From: Puccinellia tenuiflora | Taxonomy: Eukaryota > Streptophyta > Magnoliopsida > Poales > Poaceae | Assembly: GCA_012064385.1 (NCBI GenBank) | Contig: QRDG01001376.1 | Location: forward strand, 26,744 to 90,743 | Direction of reading: 5' to 3' | DNA: 64,000 bases | Shown here: positions 31,588 to 42,745 of the stretch, piece by piece | How the letters are laid out: the number at the start of each line of letters is the position of its first letter | How positions within the stretch are numbered: the stretch's first letter is position 1 | Notes under the pieces: model-generated | What the model saw: the letters and a program-made list of their open reading frames with translations, nothing else | The model's database searches: none | What the model was told of the DNA's origin: nothing | Translations under genes and position numbers: made by a program

Positions 31588-34500
31588 TTACAGGCCATAG
31601 CCAGCTCTAGGCGGCACAGGAACAGGACTGCCGTTTAACCTCAGCTGTGACATGTCAAGCATCTGCCAGTTGATTGCTGATGGGTCTGCTCCAAAAGAGC
31701 CCGTCTCAAAGCAAGAAGTCACACTCCTGCTCCTGCGATGACGTGCAGATATCTGCTTTAGCCTCTCAGTTTCCTTCTTCAAGAAATGTGTTTGACCTGC
31801 AAAATTGCAGCACCAACTGTTAATTGAGGTGCATATGAATCGTCACTAGATAAAATTCCTAGACCTTACTTCAAGGAAAATGCTTTAGTGCGACCGCTGA
31901 TTGATCAGCCAGTCTCTCACTCACGCACGCCACACACAGGTCGCTCTGCTGCACCAGCAGCCTTAGAGATTCATCTAATACTGCAACTGCAAGCGTGTTT
32001 CTCTAATGTTGGATGGATTGGGCACAAATATTGGATGCCTTGGTTTTTTTTGTTGCAAATGGTGACACACCTTTTTACGTTTTGCTGCAACCAAATGGAG
32101 CTTTGTTGCATTATTTTTTTCCTACAAGGGTCTCCTCGAAATGTTGCCAGCTTTTTCCACAATTTGAGATGACCAAAATGAAATGTTGCATATACAAAAG
32201 TAAAAATTGTTGCGCTCCAGGGGATTTGTTGCGACGATCGAACGAACCATAATCACCACTTAAGTGGATCGACGGTTGGGCAGCCTGCTGGTTTCCCCCC
32301 GAAATCAGCCACCTGATGCTCGTTCAAAGCTGTTCAGCGAGGTGTATATGAATCGTCACTAAATAAATCCCCACTTACTTCAACCGACAAGATCAAAATT
32401 TTCCATCTACGTTGCAAAACATTAGGACAGACCACCGACACAAAATCAAAGCCATATCTAGCGAAAGCTGCTTGGCTTCACCACCAAATTAACATTAAAA
32501 AAGACACACCTAACACTGAATGTTGTTTTCAATTTAGTTGAATTTTTTATTTTCAAGGTTAAAGTCAATCCAGGTTAGGAAAAAAATCAAAAAAGAAGGA
32601 TAGATAATCATTACAAGAAATTAGATAACTGGCTGAAGTTACTGTTGCATGCTGCAGCAAAATTTACTCTTTCTAGGGCCTGTATGAGGTCACCCAAGAG
32701 GCGCGGCAGCTCCATGAAGGTAGCCGCACCTCAAGGGCAGGGAGGAAGGAGAGGGGATAACTAGATTGATTTATTTCTTGACTGCTCATAACGAATACGA
32801 GGGTCCTTTTTTATAGGGAAGACTGAGCTTGATATCGAAGAAACTTATGTCTCCTTTCCTAACAAACCATATCTTATTATTCCTAATCAAATAAAGATTC
32901 CCTGATTTAAAAGATATACCTAACTCATGGATATTTCCTAATTGAAGCCAGCTAGGGCCGGCTGCTCCTATGGCCCTGATCTGCCCATATGACATCTATA
33001 TACTAGGCATAGCTGCACACTAGTTCTCTTTTTTGTTTTAAAATTTAACTGTCCATGTTGATTTGGGGCACAAAAGAAAATTTGATGATACACCAGGTTA
33101 ATTATTTGCAGCAGGCATGCCCCCATCTGGTTGGTCACGGAAACGACAACTACTAAACCACCATTATTTTGTTATTAGAATTTTCAATAGAATGAACAAA
33201 AGGAACCTCACGTTCTCAGCTTATCGCTACAGTTACATTGTTTAGTTCCATTTATCCCCTAACTTTGACCAAAAGACAAAAGCTCCAATTCAGTTTGACG
33301 AAGGACAAAAGCAGACTCTGATGTGTAGTCCAGTCTGACAAAGAGGCAAAAGCTCCGCTGGGGATGTGGGGTTCGATTTATTCTGAACAAGGATCTTGAG
33401 TGCATAGCGGTTTCTATCAAGCATAAATCATTTAAAAGACCCATATTAAACACGTAACCAAGATTTGTAAAATAGGAAAAGTATGCGACTTCTATTAGGG
33501 ACTCTTTGCTTCAAAGGAATCCACAGAAATTTTGGAGAATTTTATTCTTCTTGCACTTTTTTTTACTATTAGAGTATGTAGGATTGAAACCATACGATTT
33601 TTTTCTCTATACACTAGTTTGCATTCAATTCCAAAGGATAAAATCTGCATTTGTGTCTAGCACAAATATGGGAAATTTCCACATCTTTCTAATGGTGCAA
33701 CCAAACAACTTGTATTACATATTCCTAAATTTTCAATTCAACTAGGACACAACAAGCCATGACATCCACTGGAATCCGGCAAATGAAAGAAGCCCAAAGG
33801 ACAGCATGTCCTATGCACTCACACATTGTCAATTTGTCCTGCAACCCCCCTTCGGTTTGGGGACAAAACTAAAGTGATAAATTATGACAGCCTTTAGGAT
33901 ATAATTTAAATTTGCTCTACCTACTTCTAATATTAGAGTTCAAACCCTTCTGTGATAAGAGTAACAAGAAAGATAAAATCTAGCAAATGATAAAACAGAA
34001 GTAGAAGAAACAAGCAAAAATAATAATAATCCATGCTACTACCCATAGAAAATGGTCTTAATTTTCTATTTGATTGAGCACATTTATTTGAAGTTCAAAT
34101 TTGAAGTGGTGATAGAACAGTACAGATATGCACTCAGTCATTCTAGGGCAATCATGCTCTTCAATTTAACGTCTGATCATCATATTATTTTTTATAAAAT
34201 GATCTACTGCTCAATTTACTCAACTTACGAACAAATTTCAACTAAGAATTAATACTAAGAATAACAAAAAGAAGAAGCGCCTCACAGATTATAAATCAAA
34301 AATGAAAAGGCCAAGCAAAGGACAAAACTATTCACAGCAAACTTATCATTTCTTTTCTTCTGACACATTCTACATTTCTAGTTCAAATATTAAATGATGC
34401 TAGAACACTCCATAGACTGCATCATATACCCCGCGCGTTGCGGCGAAAATCTCTTTAAAAAAATTACTGTGTAAATAAAGGCATATAATACCCACGAAAT

Positions 34501-36765
34501 TTGAATTTGTTTATGGAAATATGGAAGACTCAGTTGATCACAATTGTCTAAAGGCTAAAGTTAATTGACGTTTTTTTTTTTTTTTGTATTTGACAATTAA
34601 AAATTGGTGACGTGGACAAATGGATGGATGAAAAGGAGATGACATGGATATGTTGCATGCAAGAAAATATTGGCTTTAGTGACCGTTAGTGGGATGACAT
34701 GGACATTTGGTTGGCTAAGAGAATGAATGATGTGGATAGCTTGCATGTTGAGATAGAAAAATAATTAATGCATGTTAGTGGGGTTTTGCTTTATAAGAGG
34801 TATAGATTTGAAATATTTTATGATGATCTGTATTTTGGTGTTCTAGCGAGCATATGAGCAACCAAGCCCACCTTAATGGATGATTGCATATGACATAGAG
34901 CCTATATCGAATCAATCACCAATCAGATCCATTTAATAAATTGGTTACAGTTCTATGGTCATACTTTCATGCTGGATTAACTATAAATGTAAATTACATG
35001 CATAACCTAAATCATGGCAGTTTTTCTCAGACCATGCTAGTTATAATCTTGAAAAAACCAAACAGGCCCAGACATACCATCCTTAATTAGTTTTGCTTGC
35101 TGAAGGCTAGCAATCTGTCTCCTCAGTTGCTTGTTTTCCATCGATAGAGCATTGTGAAGCTGGAAATGAGATGCTACTCTTACAGCCAAATCAGCTCCAA
35201 TGTTCTAAAAGGCAAAAGCCAAACTTATTGTCATAAATAAGTAACCATTACTAAAACTCTACATACATATATAACATACAAGGTAACAAAATAACCTGAA
35301 GTGAATCAACAGTTCTTTCAAGATCAGCAATGTATTGAAGTTTCCGGACCCTCGATCTTTGGCCTGAGCGCCTGCAGAAATGTCCATTACGATATGCTGT
35401 TTTCTTTGCTTCTTAATGTACAGAAAAGAACATTTCAACACTAACTAAACAAAAGCTTTTGAACGAATCTCCTCTTGCATTGATAGTTTAGTCTAAATTT
35501 TCTGCCCCTTTGGCTGCTGGCCATGTAAATCACTTGATGTACATACTCATCCTGGTTTTCTAATACATTGCAGTAGGAGCCTCTCCTACTGTGTCTTCCG
35601 GTAAAAGAACACTTCAAGGCATGCCATTTAAACAGATGCATATGGATAAAATAGTACATTCTGAATGTATAAATTCACTATACCAAGACGCAACCCCTTA
35701 TGGCATCAAGGTAATAGCAACCAAAGAAATGTACTAAAATGGCCTTTCTGGCACACTGTTTGCATGATTCACTTGTCACATTAGAAGCAACATCATGAAT
35801 AACAGATGCACTTGTTAATCTTTCAAAGGTTGTCTCGCAAAAGGAAACACTCACCAAGTGAAAACAAATAATGATTGTAAAGATATGATATATCAAAGAA
35901 ATTTCCTGTAGTACTGTCTTGAATTGCTTGACCGTGTTCTTAATAGAGAATGTGACAGCATGAACAAAGGATCTTACTACCAAAGAAATTTCTATCCACA
36001 TCTCTCACTGACAGTTATACTTCAAATCTACGAAGCACCGATACGTCAAAACCCAACGTATCCGCGTCCCGTACGTCTCCGATACTCCGATACGGCTCCG
36101 ATACTCGTATCGCTCCCGTGTCCCCTTTTCCTGATTAAAAAAGAAAGAAAAAAATGTCGAGCGGCGAGGCCGGCGGCGACACGGGAAGAGTCGACTCGAG
36201 CCCACGCGCACCACAACCCTAACCTAGCACACTCTCTCGATTCGTTCGATTTGTTCGATTGGCTGGAAAGTCGCAGCCGCCGCCTGGAGTCACACTCGAC
36301 ACCACCCAGATCATGCCGCCGCCGGCCGGCCGGAATCGAACCGTCGCTGGCCGGAATCATGCCTGCACCATCCGGATTCCCCCGCCGCCTGGAGCCCTCC
36401 TCCGCCTCCCCCCATCGCCAGCAGCAAGGTAACTGCTTTCCCAATCGTTCTTGCTGCGCTGCTGCTGTGTGGTGCTGGTGCATGCTTGGCTGCTTGCATC
36501 TGCTGGGCGTGCGTGCTGCTGTGCTGCCCTGCTACGCGTGCATGCTTTCTTCCTTCCCGCTGCTTGCTGGGTTGTGCGATGCCTGCTGATGCTTTGATTG
36601 CGGGGGCTGGCAGGGAGTGAGACTCCGGCATGGCATTTGCAGGCAACCAATCTCCGTGGATTGCGGAAATTGATGATTATTCAGTCATAAAGGACTTGAA
36701 TAGGCAACAAATGGGGCAGTATTTTGATCTCATCTTGCTCATTCCGTTATTTGCATGGCATTTTA

Positions 36766-36809
<44 letters not shown>

Positions 36810-38083
36810 TTGCTGTATCGCCGTATTGCTGTTTTCTGAAATTGCCGTATCCCGTATCGCCGTATCCGTCTCGACGTATCCCTCTTGCCGTATATGTGCT
36901 TCGTAGCTTCAAATAGCACATTTTAGCCTCTAATCGGTAAATGAAGCACCTAATAAAATTATTATCCACTGAAAGAAGTCCTCAGTTTATACATAGTGAA
37001 AGAGAATTCTATTAACTGATGCGGGATTTGGACGACCCAAGGTCAAATGTTAGCAACACTTATAGCACAGAAAAACAGTTGCTGCCAACAGTAGTCATGG
37101 GATGTGTACAGTTGTCAATCTTAAACACAATCAATAGATCCACAACTCTGCAGTACTTGTGCTACTGCAAACACGACCAGCTAAATTTTAACTGTATCTT
37201 GACTGGATACTTACGAAGACAGAAGTACAAAAGAAAATCAGTGTCACGCAGTGCCTGACGCACTGCAACAGGCAGTGTCTTACGACGTATGTTTGTATTA
37301 ACATTTAATTCTATACTGCAACTTAATATGTTATCAGGCAGGCTATCTTCTATACTGGTTAGTTCTGTTTCCAAGAGTGCAAAATCTACCTTCCACTTCC
37401 TTGAAATACTTTCTAGCATATTTACTGCAAATACCACTTATATATAGTAGTTTGCATCCTATAAAAAAGAACTTGGATTATTTAAAACATTTGAAGGTGC
37501 TCCAGCAGATATTTCAGGGACAGCAGTGTACCTTCTTAATGACTTGTCTTGATCAAGATGGTTCAGATCATCATATGCATCTCCTGTCCGTTGGCCACAT
37601 TGTGCAGAGTAGATGGGTCAATAGTCAGGTACTGCAAGGGGTTGCTAGGGACATTCTCCAGGACAGCATTTACCATGGAACTCTCTGAACTGGTCAGCCT
37701 ACTCTTTTGTCTCGGCGAATTTGGCCCATAAACAAAGTTACCTTCGACCCCAGAACCACTTTCACCCCCTTCAGCAGCATCCAACCAGTCCCTGGTTTCG
37801 CCAGCTGGCTGTGGATACCCCTCTTCAATCGGGAAAATTGGGTTCTGGAATGTCGTCAGCGCATCCAGATAGCATCAGAATCGCTACAAGCTCTCCTAAG
37901 AGGCGGAAGGTTCGGTATTTTCCCAGAATCTGCAAGGAGATCATCGAGCCAACAGGGTGGTTCACCAAAGAACGGATCCTGTGATGGAAACCTGCAGCTT
38001 TGTGTGAACAAGCTATCGTCTCTCCTTGCGATTTGAGGACCCAGAGGCGGGCAGCGGGGAGGAAGGTGTGGTGACCGAGACAT
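31588..38083 (-). CDS. bZIP protein, At4g06598-like, four exons, with two apparent frame breaks in exon 1
   Basis: Exons on minus: 38083-37532, 35371-35296, 35204-35078 and 31796-31588, all with GT/AG borders and compatible phases. Exon 1 starts MSRSPHLPPRCPPLGPQ and carries the family block YGPNSPRQKSRLTSSESSMV. Exon 2 is the basic region (RRRSGQRSRVRKLQYIADLE), exon 3 the zipper (ASHFQLHNALSMENKQLRRQ, then IASLQQAKLIKDG), exon 4 the conserved tail (HRRSRSVTSCFETG). The basic region has Arg where most bZIPs have the invariant Asn. In exon 1 the frame must shift by one base near 37870 (after CSDSDAI) and again near 37582 (after HNVANG) to keep family-like sequence. Either this is a pseudogene or the window has two sequence errors. 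If intact it would be a nuclear DNA-binding factor. Confidence 0.78.
31826..32390. repeat. Direct duplication inside bZIP intron 3
   Basis: A block of about 50 bases (TATGAATCGTCACTA core, then CTTACTTCAA) occurs at 31826-31876 and again at 32339-32390, 513 bp apart. Between them lies a stretch rich in TTGTTGCA-type words (32040-32235). It may be a transposon insertion with a duplicated border or a local tandem duplication. Confidence 0.6.
34418..34806 (-). mobile_element. Small Helitron-like element (about 390 bp) in bZIP intron 3
   Basis: On minus it begins TCTATACCTCTTATAAAG after an A and ends near a GC hairpin (CCGCAACGCGCGG) followed by GGGTATATGATG. The 5' TC and 3' hairpin fit non-autonomous plant Helitrons; the terminal CTRR is not clear. 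No coding sequence is present. Confidence 0.5.
36028..36906. mobile_element. hAT-type non-autonomous element in bZIP intron 1, 879 bp
   Basis: Terminal inverted repeats CTACGAAGCAC are perfect for 11 bases. The 8-bp duplication CTTCAAAT is exact at 36020-36027 and 36907-36914, which fits hAT. Many GATAC/GTATC words lie just inside both ends. The GC-rich interior (36170-36450) ends at a donor-like AAGGTAACTG and resembles the promoter and first exon of a transposase gene, with the rest deleted. A (TA)19 microsatellite is at 36771-36808. Confidence 0.85.
36771..36808. repeat. (TA)19 microsatellite
   Basis: An uninterrupted TA dinucleotide run of 38 bp inside the hAT element, likely polymorphic. 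Confidence 0.97.
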
Positions 38084-38873
38084 GATGAGAAGTACAAGCT
38101 CGCGGTGCCGTTCTCCTTTTCGTTCTGCTATTCAACTACAGCCCACCAACAGTCACTGCCTTGTTCTGTTCATTAGCAAAACCAACAACGGGTGAGCACA
38201 TGAAACATGTGACAAGGAACACAGAGAGCATGCACCAAGTAAAAATCAAGGCACCGTAGTAAGATAAATTGCCACATGCACCTTTTCCACGTTACGAAAT
38301 ATTTATCTATTGTGGAATCATAACTGAACTAGGGGAAAATCAAGATAAGCATGAACAAGAATTGGCCGAAATTAAATTTCGATGCTACATTCAGCTTCTT
38401 CATCAAATACATCGAAAGATTCAACATAAAAACGATGAAAATGCAAAATAATCCTCAAGGCCACACAAGACAGGCCTATGATGCTCGACTGAAACGAATG
38501 TATCCAGAAGGAGGTGAAGGATAATCCAGGAAACAAAATCGGATTTTGCCAGGCGAGCAACAACGTTTCGAGGAGGGGGTAGGGGTTCAGTTCACCGCCC
38601 AAATAAAACAAAAATACTGGGAAAACAAGTTGCTGCCAAAGAACAGGGGCGGATCTAGATGGTGTGGTGCACACCCAAAACTAGTGGTAATCAGTAGGGT
38701 TTAACTAATACTCATACCATAGAAACCAATGGTAGAACGGGGTTGAAACAGCAGGGGTGCGATGCGATGAGGTAGAACGAAAACGGCGATGGCGGCGACG
38801 CGCGTGAGAGGCTGGGGGTGAGGCGGCGGCAGTGATGGCAAGAGCAACGGCGGCACCTCTAGGCACGGAGATA
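38084..38873 (-). other. bZIP 5' leader with a probable UTR intron
   Basis: Running leftward from the TATA box, a GC-rich leader (about 38846-38718) ends at a good donor, ATG followed by GTATGAG (38718/38717). Acceptors are available between 38150 and 38100, before the ATG at 38083. No other gene is seen here; sequence near 38640-38700 (GGGGCGGATCTAG) may be a transposon fragment. Confidence 0.45.
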
Positions 38874-38880
38874 CTTTATA
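38874..38880 (-). promoter_or_regulatory. TATA box for the bZIP gene
   Basis: The minus strand reads CGGCTATAAAGTATC. It lies about 30 bp upstream of a GC-rich leader and in the right orientation for the bZIP gene. Confidence 0.5.
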
Positions 38881-39252
38881 GCCGCATTGGGTGGGGGGGA
38901 TTTGGGGGAAGAGGGAAGAGGAAAGAGGAAAGGAAAGTGGAAGAGACGGAGAGCTCTTTTTTTACATAACGGAGACTCGGAGAGCTATATGTTTTATTAT
39001 TTTATTTTTTATAGGGCAGTGCTATGCGTCCCGGCCTCCCGGGGGATAATTTCCTCCTCCCCCGGATGGAGAGGCGGACACATGTTCCGCTGGTCCCATG
39101 AACCTTTCATTCTCTCACATAAAAAAAAAGTCTGAAAAAATTCCTCTCGTCTTGCTCCGCCCTGTCTCCGGCAGCATGTGCGCTCCGCTCTCGCCCCCTT
39201 CTCCGGCAGACTGTGCGCTCCGCCCCCGTCCCCGTCTCCGGCAGCCGACGCG

Positions 39253-40059
39253 TAGGCCTGGGCATTCGGTTCCCCCGAACCGATCGGTTTGGTTTCTCGG
39301 ATTTAAAAAATATTCGGTTTCTACATTTCATTGACCGATCGGTTTCCTACGAAAATAACAACCGAGACTTCGGTCCCCTACAATTTTGGTTCGGTTCCCG
39401 GTTTAGACCGAACAACACCGATTCCTGAGTAAGGTAGACATCGCAACAGAATTCTTGAAAACTTAGCGGTACTCACTGGAAGCCTCGTGGTTGTGCCTCG
39501 TCGTTTTGCCCATGTAGCAACCGTGTTGCCGAGTAATTGGTCGCAAGTCGCAACCAGAACAGGGTGTACAGGCAAGGTAGAGCAAAGAGGGGGGACGAGT
39601 GAGAGAATTAAAGAGGAGAAAAAAGAACCCATGCAGCCACCGCGTTGCCATCAATCGCCGGGAGGTCGCGCTGCCGTCAGCCGCCATGGTGTATACCAGA
39701 AGTAAACGCACTGGGAGGTAGCCAGATTTATTTTTACTTGAGAGGTAGCCAGGGTTAGGTATGCATGCATTGGATGTGGATCGAGTGGGGACATGGGCTC
39801 CTGGGAGAATAGAGATAACTCGTCATTTTACGTAATGGGCTGTGTGATAAGGCTATTATTTGGGCTGCCCAAGCAATTTACTCGGTTCCTCAGGTCAATT
39901 CGGTTCACCGAGGCATATGACCGAATTAGCATAAATAAATTCGGTTTTCCAAATCTGAGAACCGGTAGGCAACCGAATTAATCGGTTTCGGTCATATCGG
40001 TCCCGGTTCCGGTTAATTCGAAATCGGTTTTTGGTCTTCGGTTTATATGCCCACCCCTA
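39253..40059. mobile_element. hAT-type non-autonomous element nested in the MULE, 807 bp
   Basis: Ends TAGGCCTGGGCAT and inverted TAGGGGTGGGCAT are hAT-like. The 8-bp flanks CCGACGCG and CTGACGCG match at seven of eight. Both subterminal regions are packed with ATTCGGTT/AACCGAAT words, likely transposase sites. No coding sequence. Confidence 0.85.
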
Positions 40060-40179
40060 CTGACGCGCGCCGCCCCTCCCCCGTCTCCAGCAGCCGATGC
40101 ACTCCATCCCATCCATGTGGGAGCAACATGCCTCCAAGCCCAACTCCGGCCATCACCGGCAACGCTCTGTGACGCTGCC

Positions 40180-40875
40180 ATGGACAGATTGAAAGCCCAA
40201 AAAAATTTCTGCTACAAACCTTATGTGGATTTGCATCAGAAGGGGAAGAAAAATTGCTACAAAACTTCTAAGGATTTGCACCTTTTGAAAATAAAATTGC
40301 TTCATCTAAAAAATGAAATTTGCTACAGTTGATCTACAGACATGCATCAAAAGGGTAATCTTTTTGCTATAGAGGTTTTAAATATTTGCACCACATCAAG
40401 AAAAATGTCGTCAAGAAGTACTTGCTACAATTGCTCAATAGGTTGCATCAAAAAGGAAATTGTTTTGCTACAATAGCTTCCAAACATTGCACCACATCTA
40501 TATATCCTTGACACCGCTCGGTGGTGCCGCCTTTGACAGCTTGAAAGACCCCTAAACAAATCTGCTACAATCCTTATATGGATTAGCATCAGAAGGAAAA
40601 GAAAATTGCTACAAAAAATCTAAAGATTGCACCTCGAAAGTAAAATGCATCTTATGAACAAGAAATTTGCTACAATTATTCGACGAATTTGCATTAGAAG
40701 GGGGAAAGAATTGCTACAAAAGTTCCAAAAATTTGCACAACATCAAGAAACATGTATCAAAGAATTTTTTTGCAACAATTGTTCTGTGGAGTTGCATCAA
40801 AAGGGGAAAATTATGCTACAAAAGCTTTCAAAAATTGCAGCACATAAAAAAGACAAAAAATCATCAAACAAATTT
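40180..40875 (+). repeat. Tandem duplication of about 365 bp inside the MULE
   Basis: Unit 1 (from about 40186) and unit 2 (from about 40547) follow the same order of words: CTGCTACAA, TTATATGGATT/TTATGTGGATT, GCATCAGAAGG, AATTGCTACAAAA, and so on to a TTGCA-CCACATC-like end. By eye identity is about 75 percent. Within each unit a shorter TTGCATCAAAAGG...GCTACAA motif recurs several times. Confidence 0.7.
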
Positions 40876-41619
40876 GCTCTCGCAGCCATGGCAGCACCAC
40901 CACCGACTTACGGGAGCTCCGCTGCCCTCCCATGGCAGCACCGTCCTTGAGCGCAGGTCGCACCGCTGCCCACGGGTGGCAGCACCACGGCGAGCTGCTG
41001 GCAACGGCGCCGGCCGCCGCGCATAGCATCGCCACTTGCACTCCTCGCAGCAAAACTCTTGGTGGCCAGCGTCGGCCGTCCACCGGCGGCGGGCTCACGG
41101 CAGCTTGGGGCCGGCTGGGACGGGTCCAGCGGCAGGCGCGGGAGGAGGCACAGACGGAGAGGGCGGCTGGCCGTGGCGGCCAGTCGAGGTGGAGGTGCGC
41201 ATGCAGGAGGCGACCGAGGTGAGGGCTTGCGGTGCACGGCTCGGGGGCGCGGAGGCGTAGAGGAGGCGACATCGCGGAGGAGAGAGGAGGAGATGGTGGA
41301 GAGCGGGGAAGTGCAGGAGGTGGAGCTCGGGGGTGGCAGGCCAGAGAGGAAGAAGGGACCGGCCGGAGGGGTGGCGCGGTCATGCGGTGGGCGGCGCAGA
41401 ACGCCGTGGGGCGGAGGTGTTGACCTTTCCATCTCCATGGCTACTAATGGGAAAAAAAGGGACGGGAGGAGTGCTCGGTGTGTGGTTGCCTGGTTGGGAA
41501 GGGATAAGATCTGGTGGGAGTCAGTGTGGGTCCCGCAGTGGACACGTGTCGTAAGGAGGAGGCGAAGGACGGGTTGTTGGCAATCCCCCGGATGATAACT
41601 AGCATTTTCCTTTTTTATA

Positions 41620-41911
41620 TAAGAAAGAGAGCTACCGATATACTTATTATTTTTATTTTTTATTAAGAGAAAACAAACTTATATCAGAGTGCTTAAAAAT
41701 TGTTTACAAAAAAACTTCAGAGTTATGTGGCATGACAGATGTAAAAAATTATAACTACTAACACAATACCCGTGCAACGGGTCGACCAAATGTTCAACAC
41801 GTAATTTAAACTAGAAGGACTGGCATGGCGGCACGGGTCGACCAAATGTTCAACACGTAATTTAAACTAGAAGGACTGGTGTCGCAACAGTGGAACATGG
41901 GGTTCCCCTGA
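41620..41911. repeat. Flank with a 47-bp direct duplication
   Basis: ACGGGTCGACCAAATGTTCA and the 27 bases after it occur at 41777-41823 and 41833-41879 (period 56). The left copy is preceded by a small hairpin, ACCCGTGCAACGGGT, of the kind seen at non-autonomous Helitron ends. The rest is AT-rich and non-coding. Confidence 0.7.
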
Positions 41912-42745
41912 TGATGTAGGGGGTTGGCCCGATCTTCACGGATTTGAGGGGAAAAGAGGATGAACACGAAGAACACAGAGGTGGAAACGAAGAACACGAG
42001 GGGAAAAGGGCAAATCGTGGGGATAACTCGCGAAGCCTACAAGGGAGAATCACCCGGCAACAAACCCCCAACGGAGCAGCCTCCGGATCCCAAAACCCAA
42101 GTCAACAACACGCTTAATGAAACCAATTTCTCTTATCGGCCAGTCCACCGATCCAATAGAATCACCGCAGTGAAAGATTGGTTTGCACTACTAGAGACAC
42201 CTAAGTGAAAGAGTAGCTACAACAAGAGATTCATCCTCCTCCTCGGAGGAACCCATCACGGGAAGGAGCAACGCTCAACTCTCTAGTCCATTCTTCTCTA
42301 CCTCAAATGGAAAAGGGGGAAAGCTATTTATAGTTTAGTACAAAAAGGGGCTGAAAGGTGGGGGTCCAGCCTGGGGGCCCGGCGGCGTCTGGAGGGGGCC
42401 GGCTTGGTGGTCAGCCTGGGCCGGCCTAGAGGCCGGCGTCGTTTGGAGGGGTGCCGGCCAGCTCTGGTTGGGTGCCGGCCTGGGGGCCGTCCTAGGCCAG
42501 CTGGGAGGCCGGCCGGCTCTGGTGGGGTGCCGGCCTGGGGCCGGCCTAGGCCGGGCTGGAGGCCGGCCTGCCTATCTTCGCCTCCTTCTTCCTCTCCTTG
42601 TCCATGACGCTTCCTTCTGCTCATCCACGCGTATGCCTTAGTTGATTGGAGTCCATGGAGTTCATTGCCACCCTTTGGAGTCCTTGGTGGCTTGTCGTAC
42701 ATTGGAGTGCTTGACATGGTGTTGTCGTTGGGTTGGCCTACATCA
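41912..42745 (-). repeat. 3' LTR of a non-autonomous gypsy-like element (834 bp)
   Basis: On minus it starts TGATGTAGGCCAACCC and ends CCCCCTACATCA, giving matched TGATGTAGG/CCTACATCA termini, and is preceded by the purine tract GGAGGGGGAGA. A TATAAATAG motif lies near 42327-42335. U3 (42360-42600) is a GC-rich array of GGCCGGCC-type words. No partner 5' LTR is present. Confidence 0.75.

Larger units (their letters stand above)
39014..41610. mobile_element. Mutator-like element (MULE), non-autonomous, 2.6 kb
   Basis: A perfect 9-bp duplication, TTTTTTATA, flanks it (39005-39013 and 41611-41619), the diagnostic size for Mutator. The ends are long degenerate inverted repeats: GGGCAGTGCTA at left and, inverted, GGAAAATGCTA at right, each followed by a CCGGGGGAT block and by CACATGT/CACGTGT and GGGACC-like blocks. 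No MURA transposase is visible. The interior holds a nested hAT element, a 365-bp tandem duplication and a GC-rich right arm (40880-41590). Confidence 0.87.

Noticed and set aside
33480..33760. Possible MITE (CTTTGCTTCAAAGGAAT and a CCAAACAAC end)
   Set aside because: The end motifs are suggestive of Tourist-like elements, but no matching inverted repeat or target duplication could be found.
35441..36001. Two open stretches on minus as bZIP exons
   Set aside because: They lack acceptors and donors in phase and show no bZIP-like sequence; exons at 37532 and 35371 join exactly without them.
37162..37437. An open stretch of about 90 codons on minus inside bZIP intron 1
   Set aside because: No family resemblance, no splice fit to the bZIP exons, and the flanking exons join in phase without it.
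40180..40875. Regularly spaced TTGCTACAA words as a CRISPR-like array
   Set aside because: Units are degenerate, spacing is irregular, the DNA is eukaryotic, and the pattern is a 365-bp tandem duplication inside a MULE.
40908..41595. Long GC-rich open frames on both strands
   Set aside because: Low-complexity Ala/Pro/Arg/Gly translations in several frames at once reflect base composition of the MULE arm.
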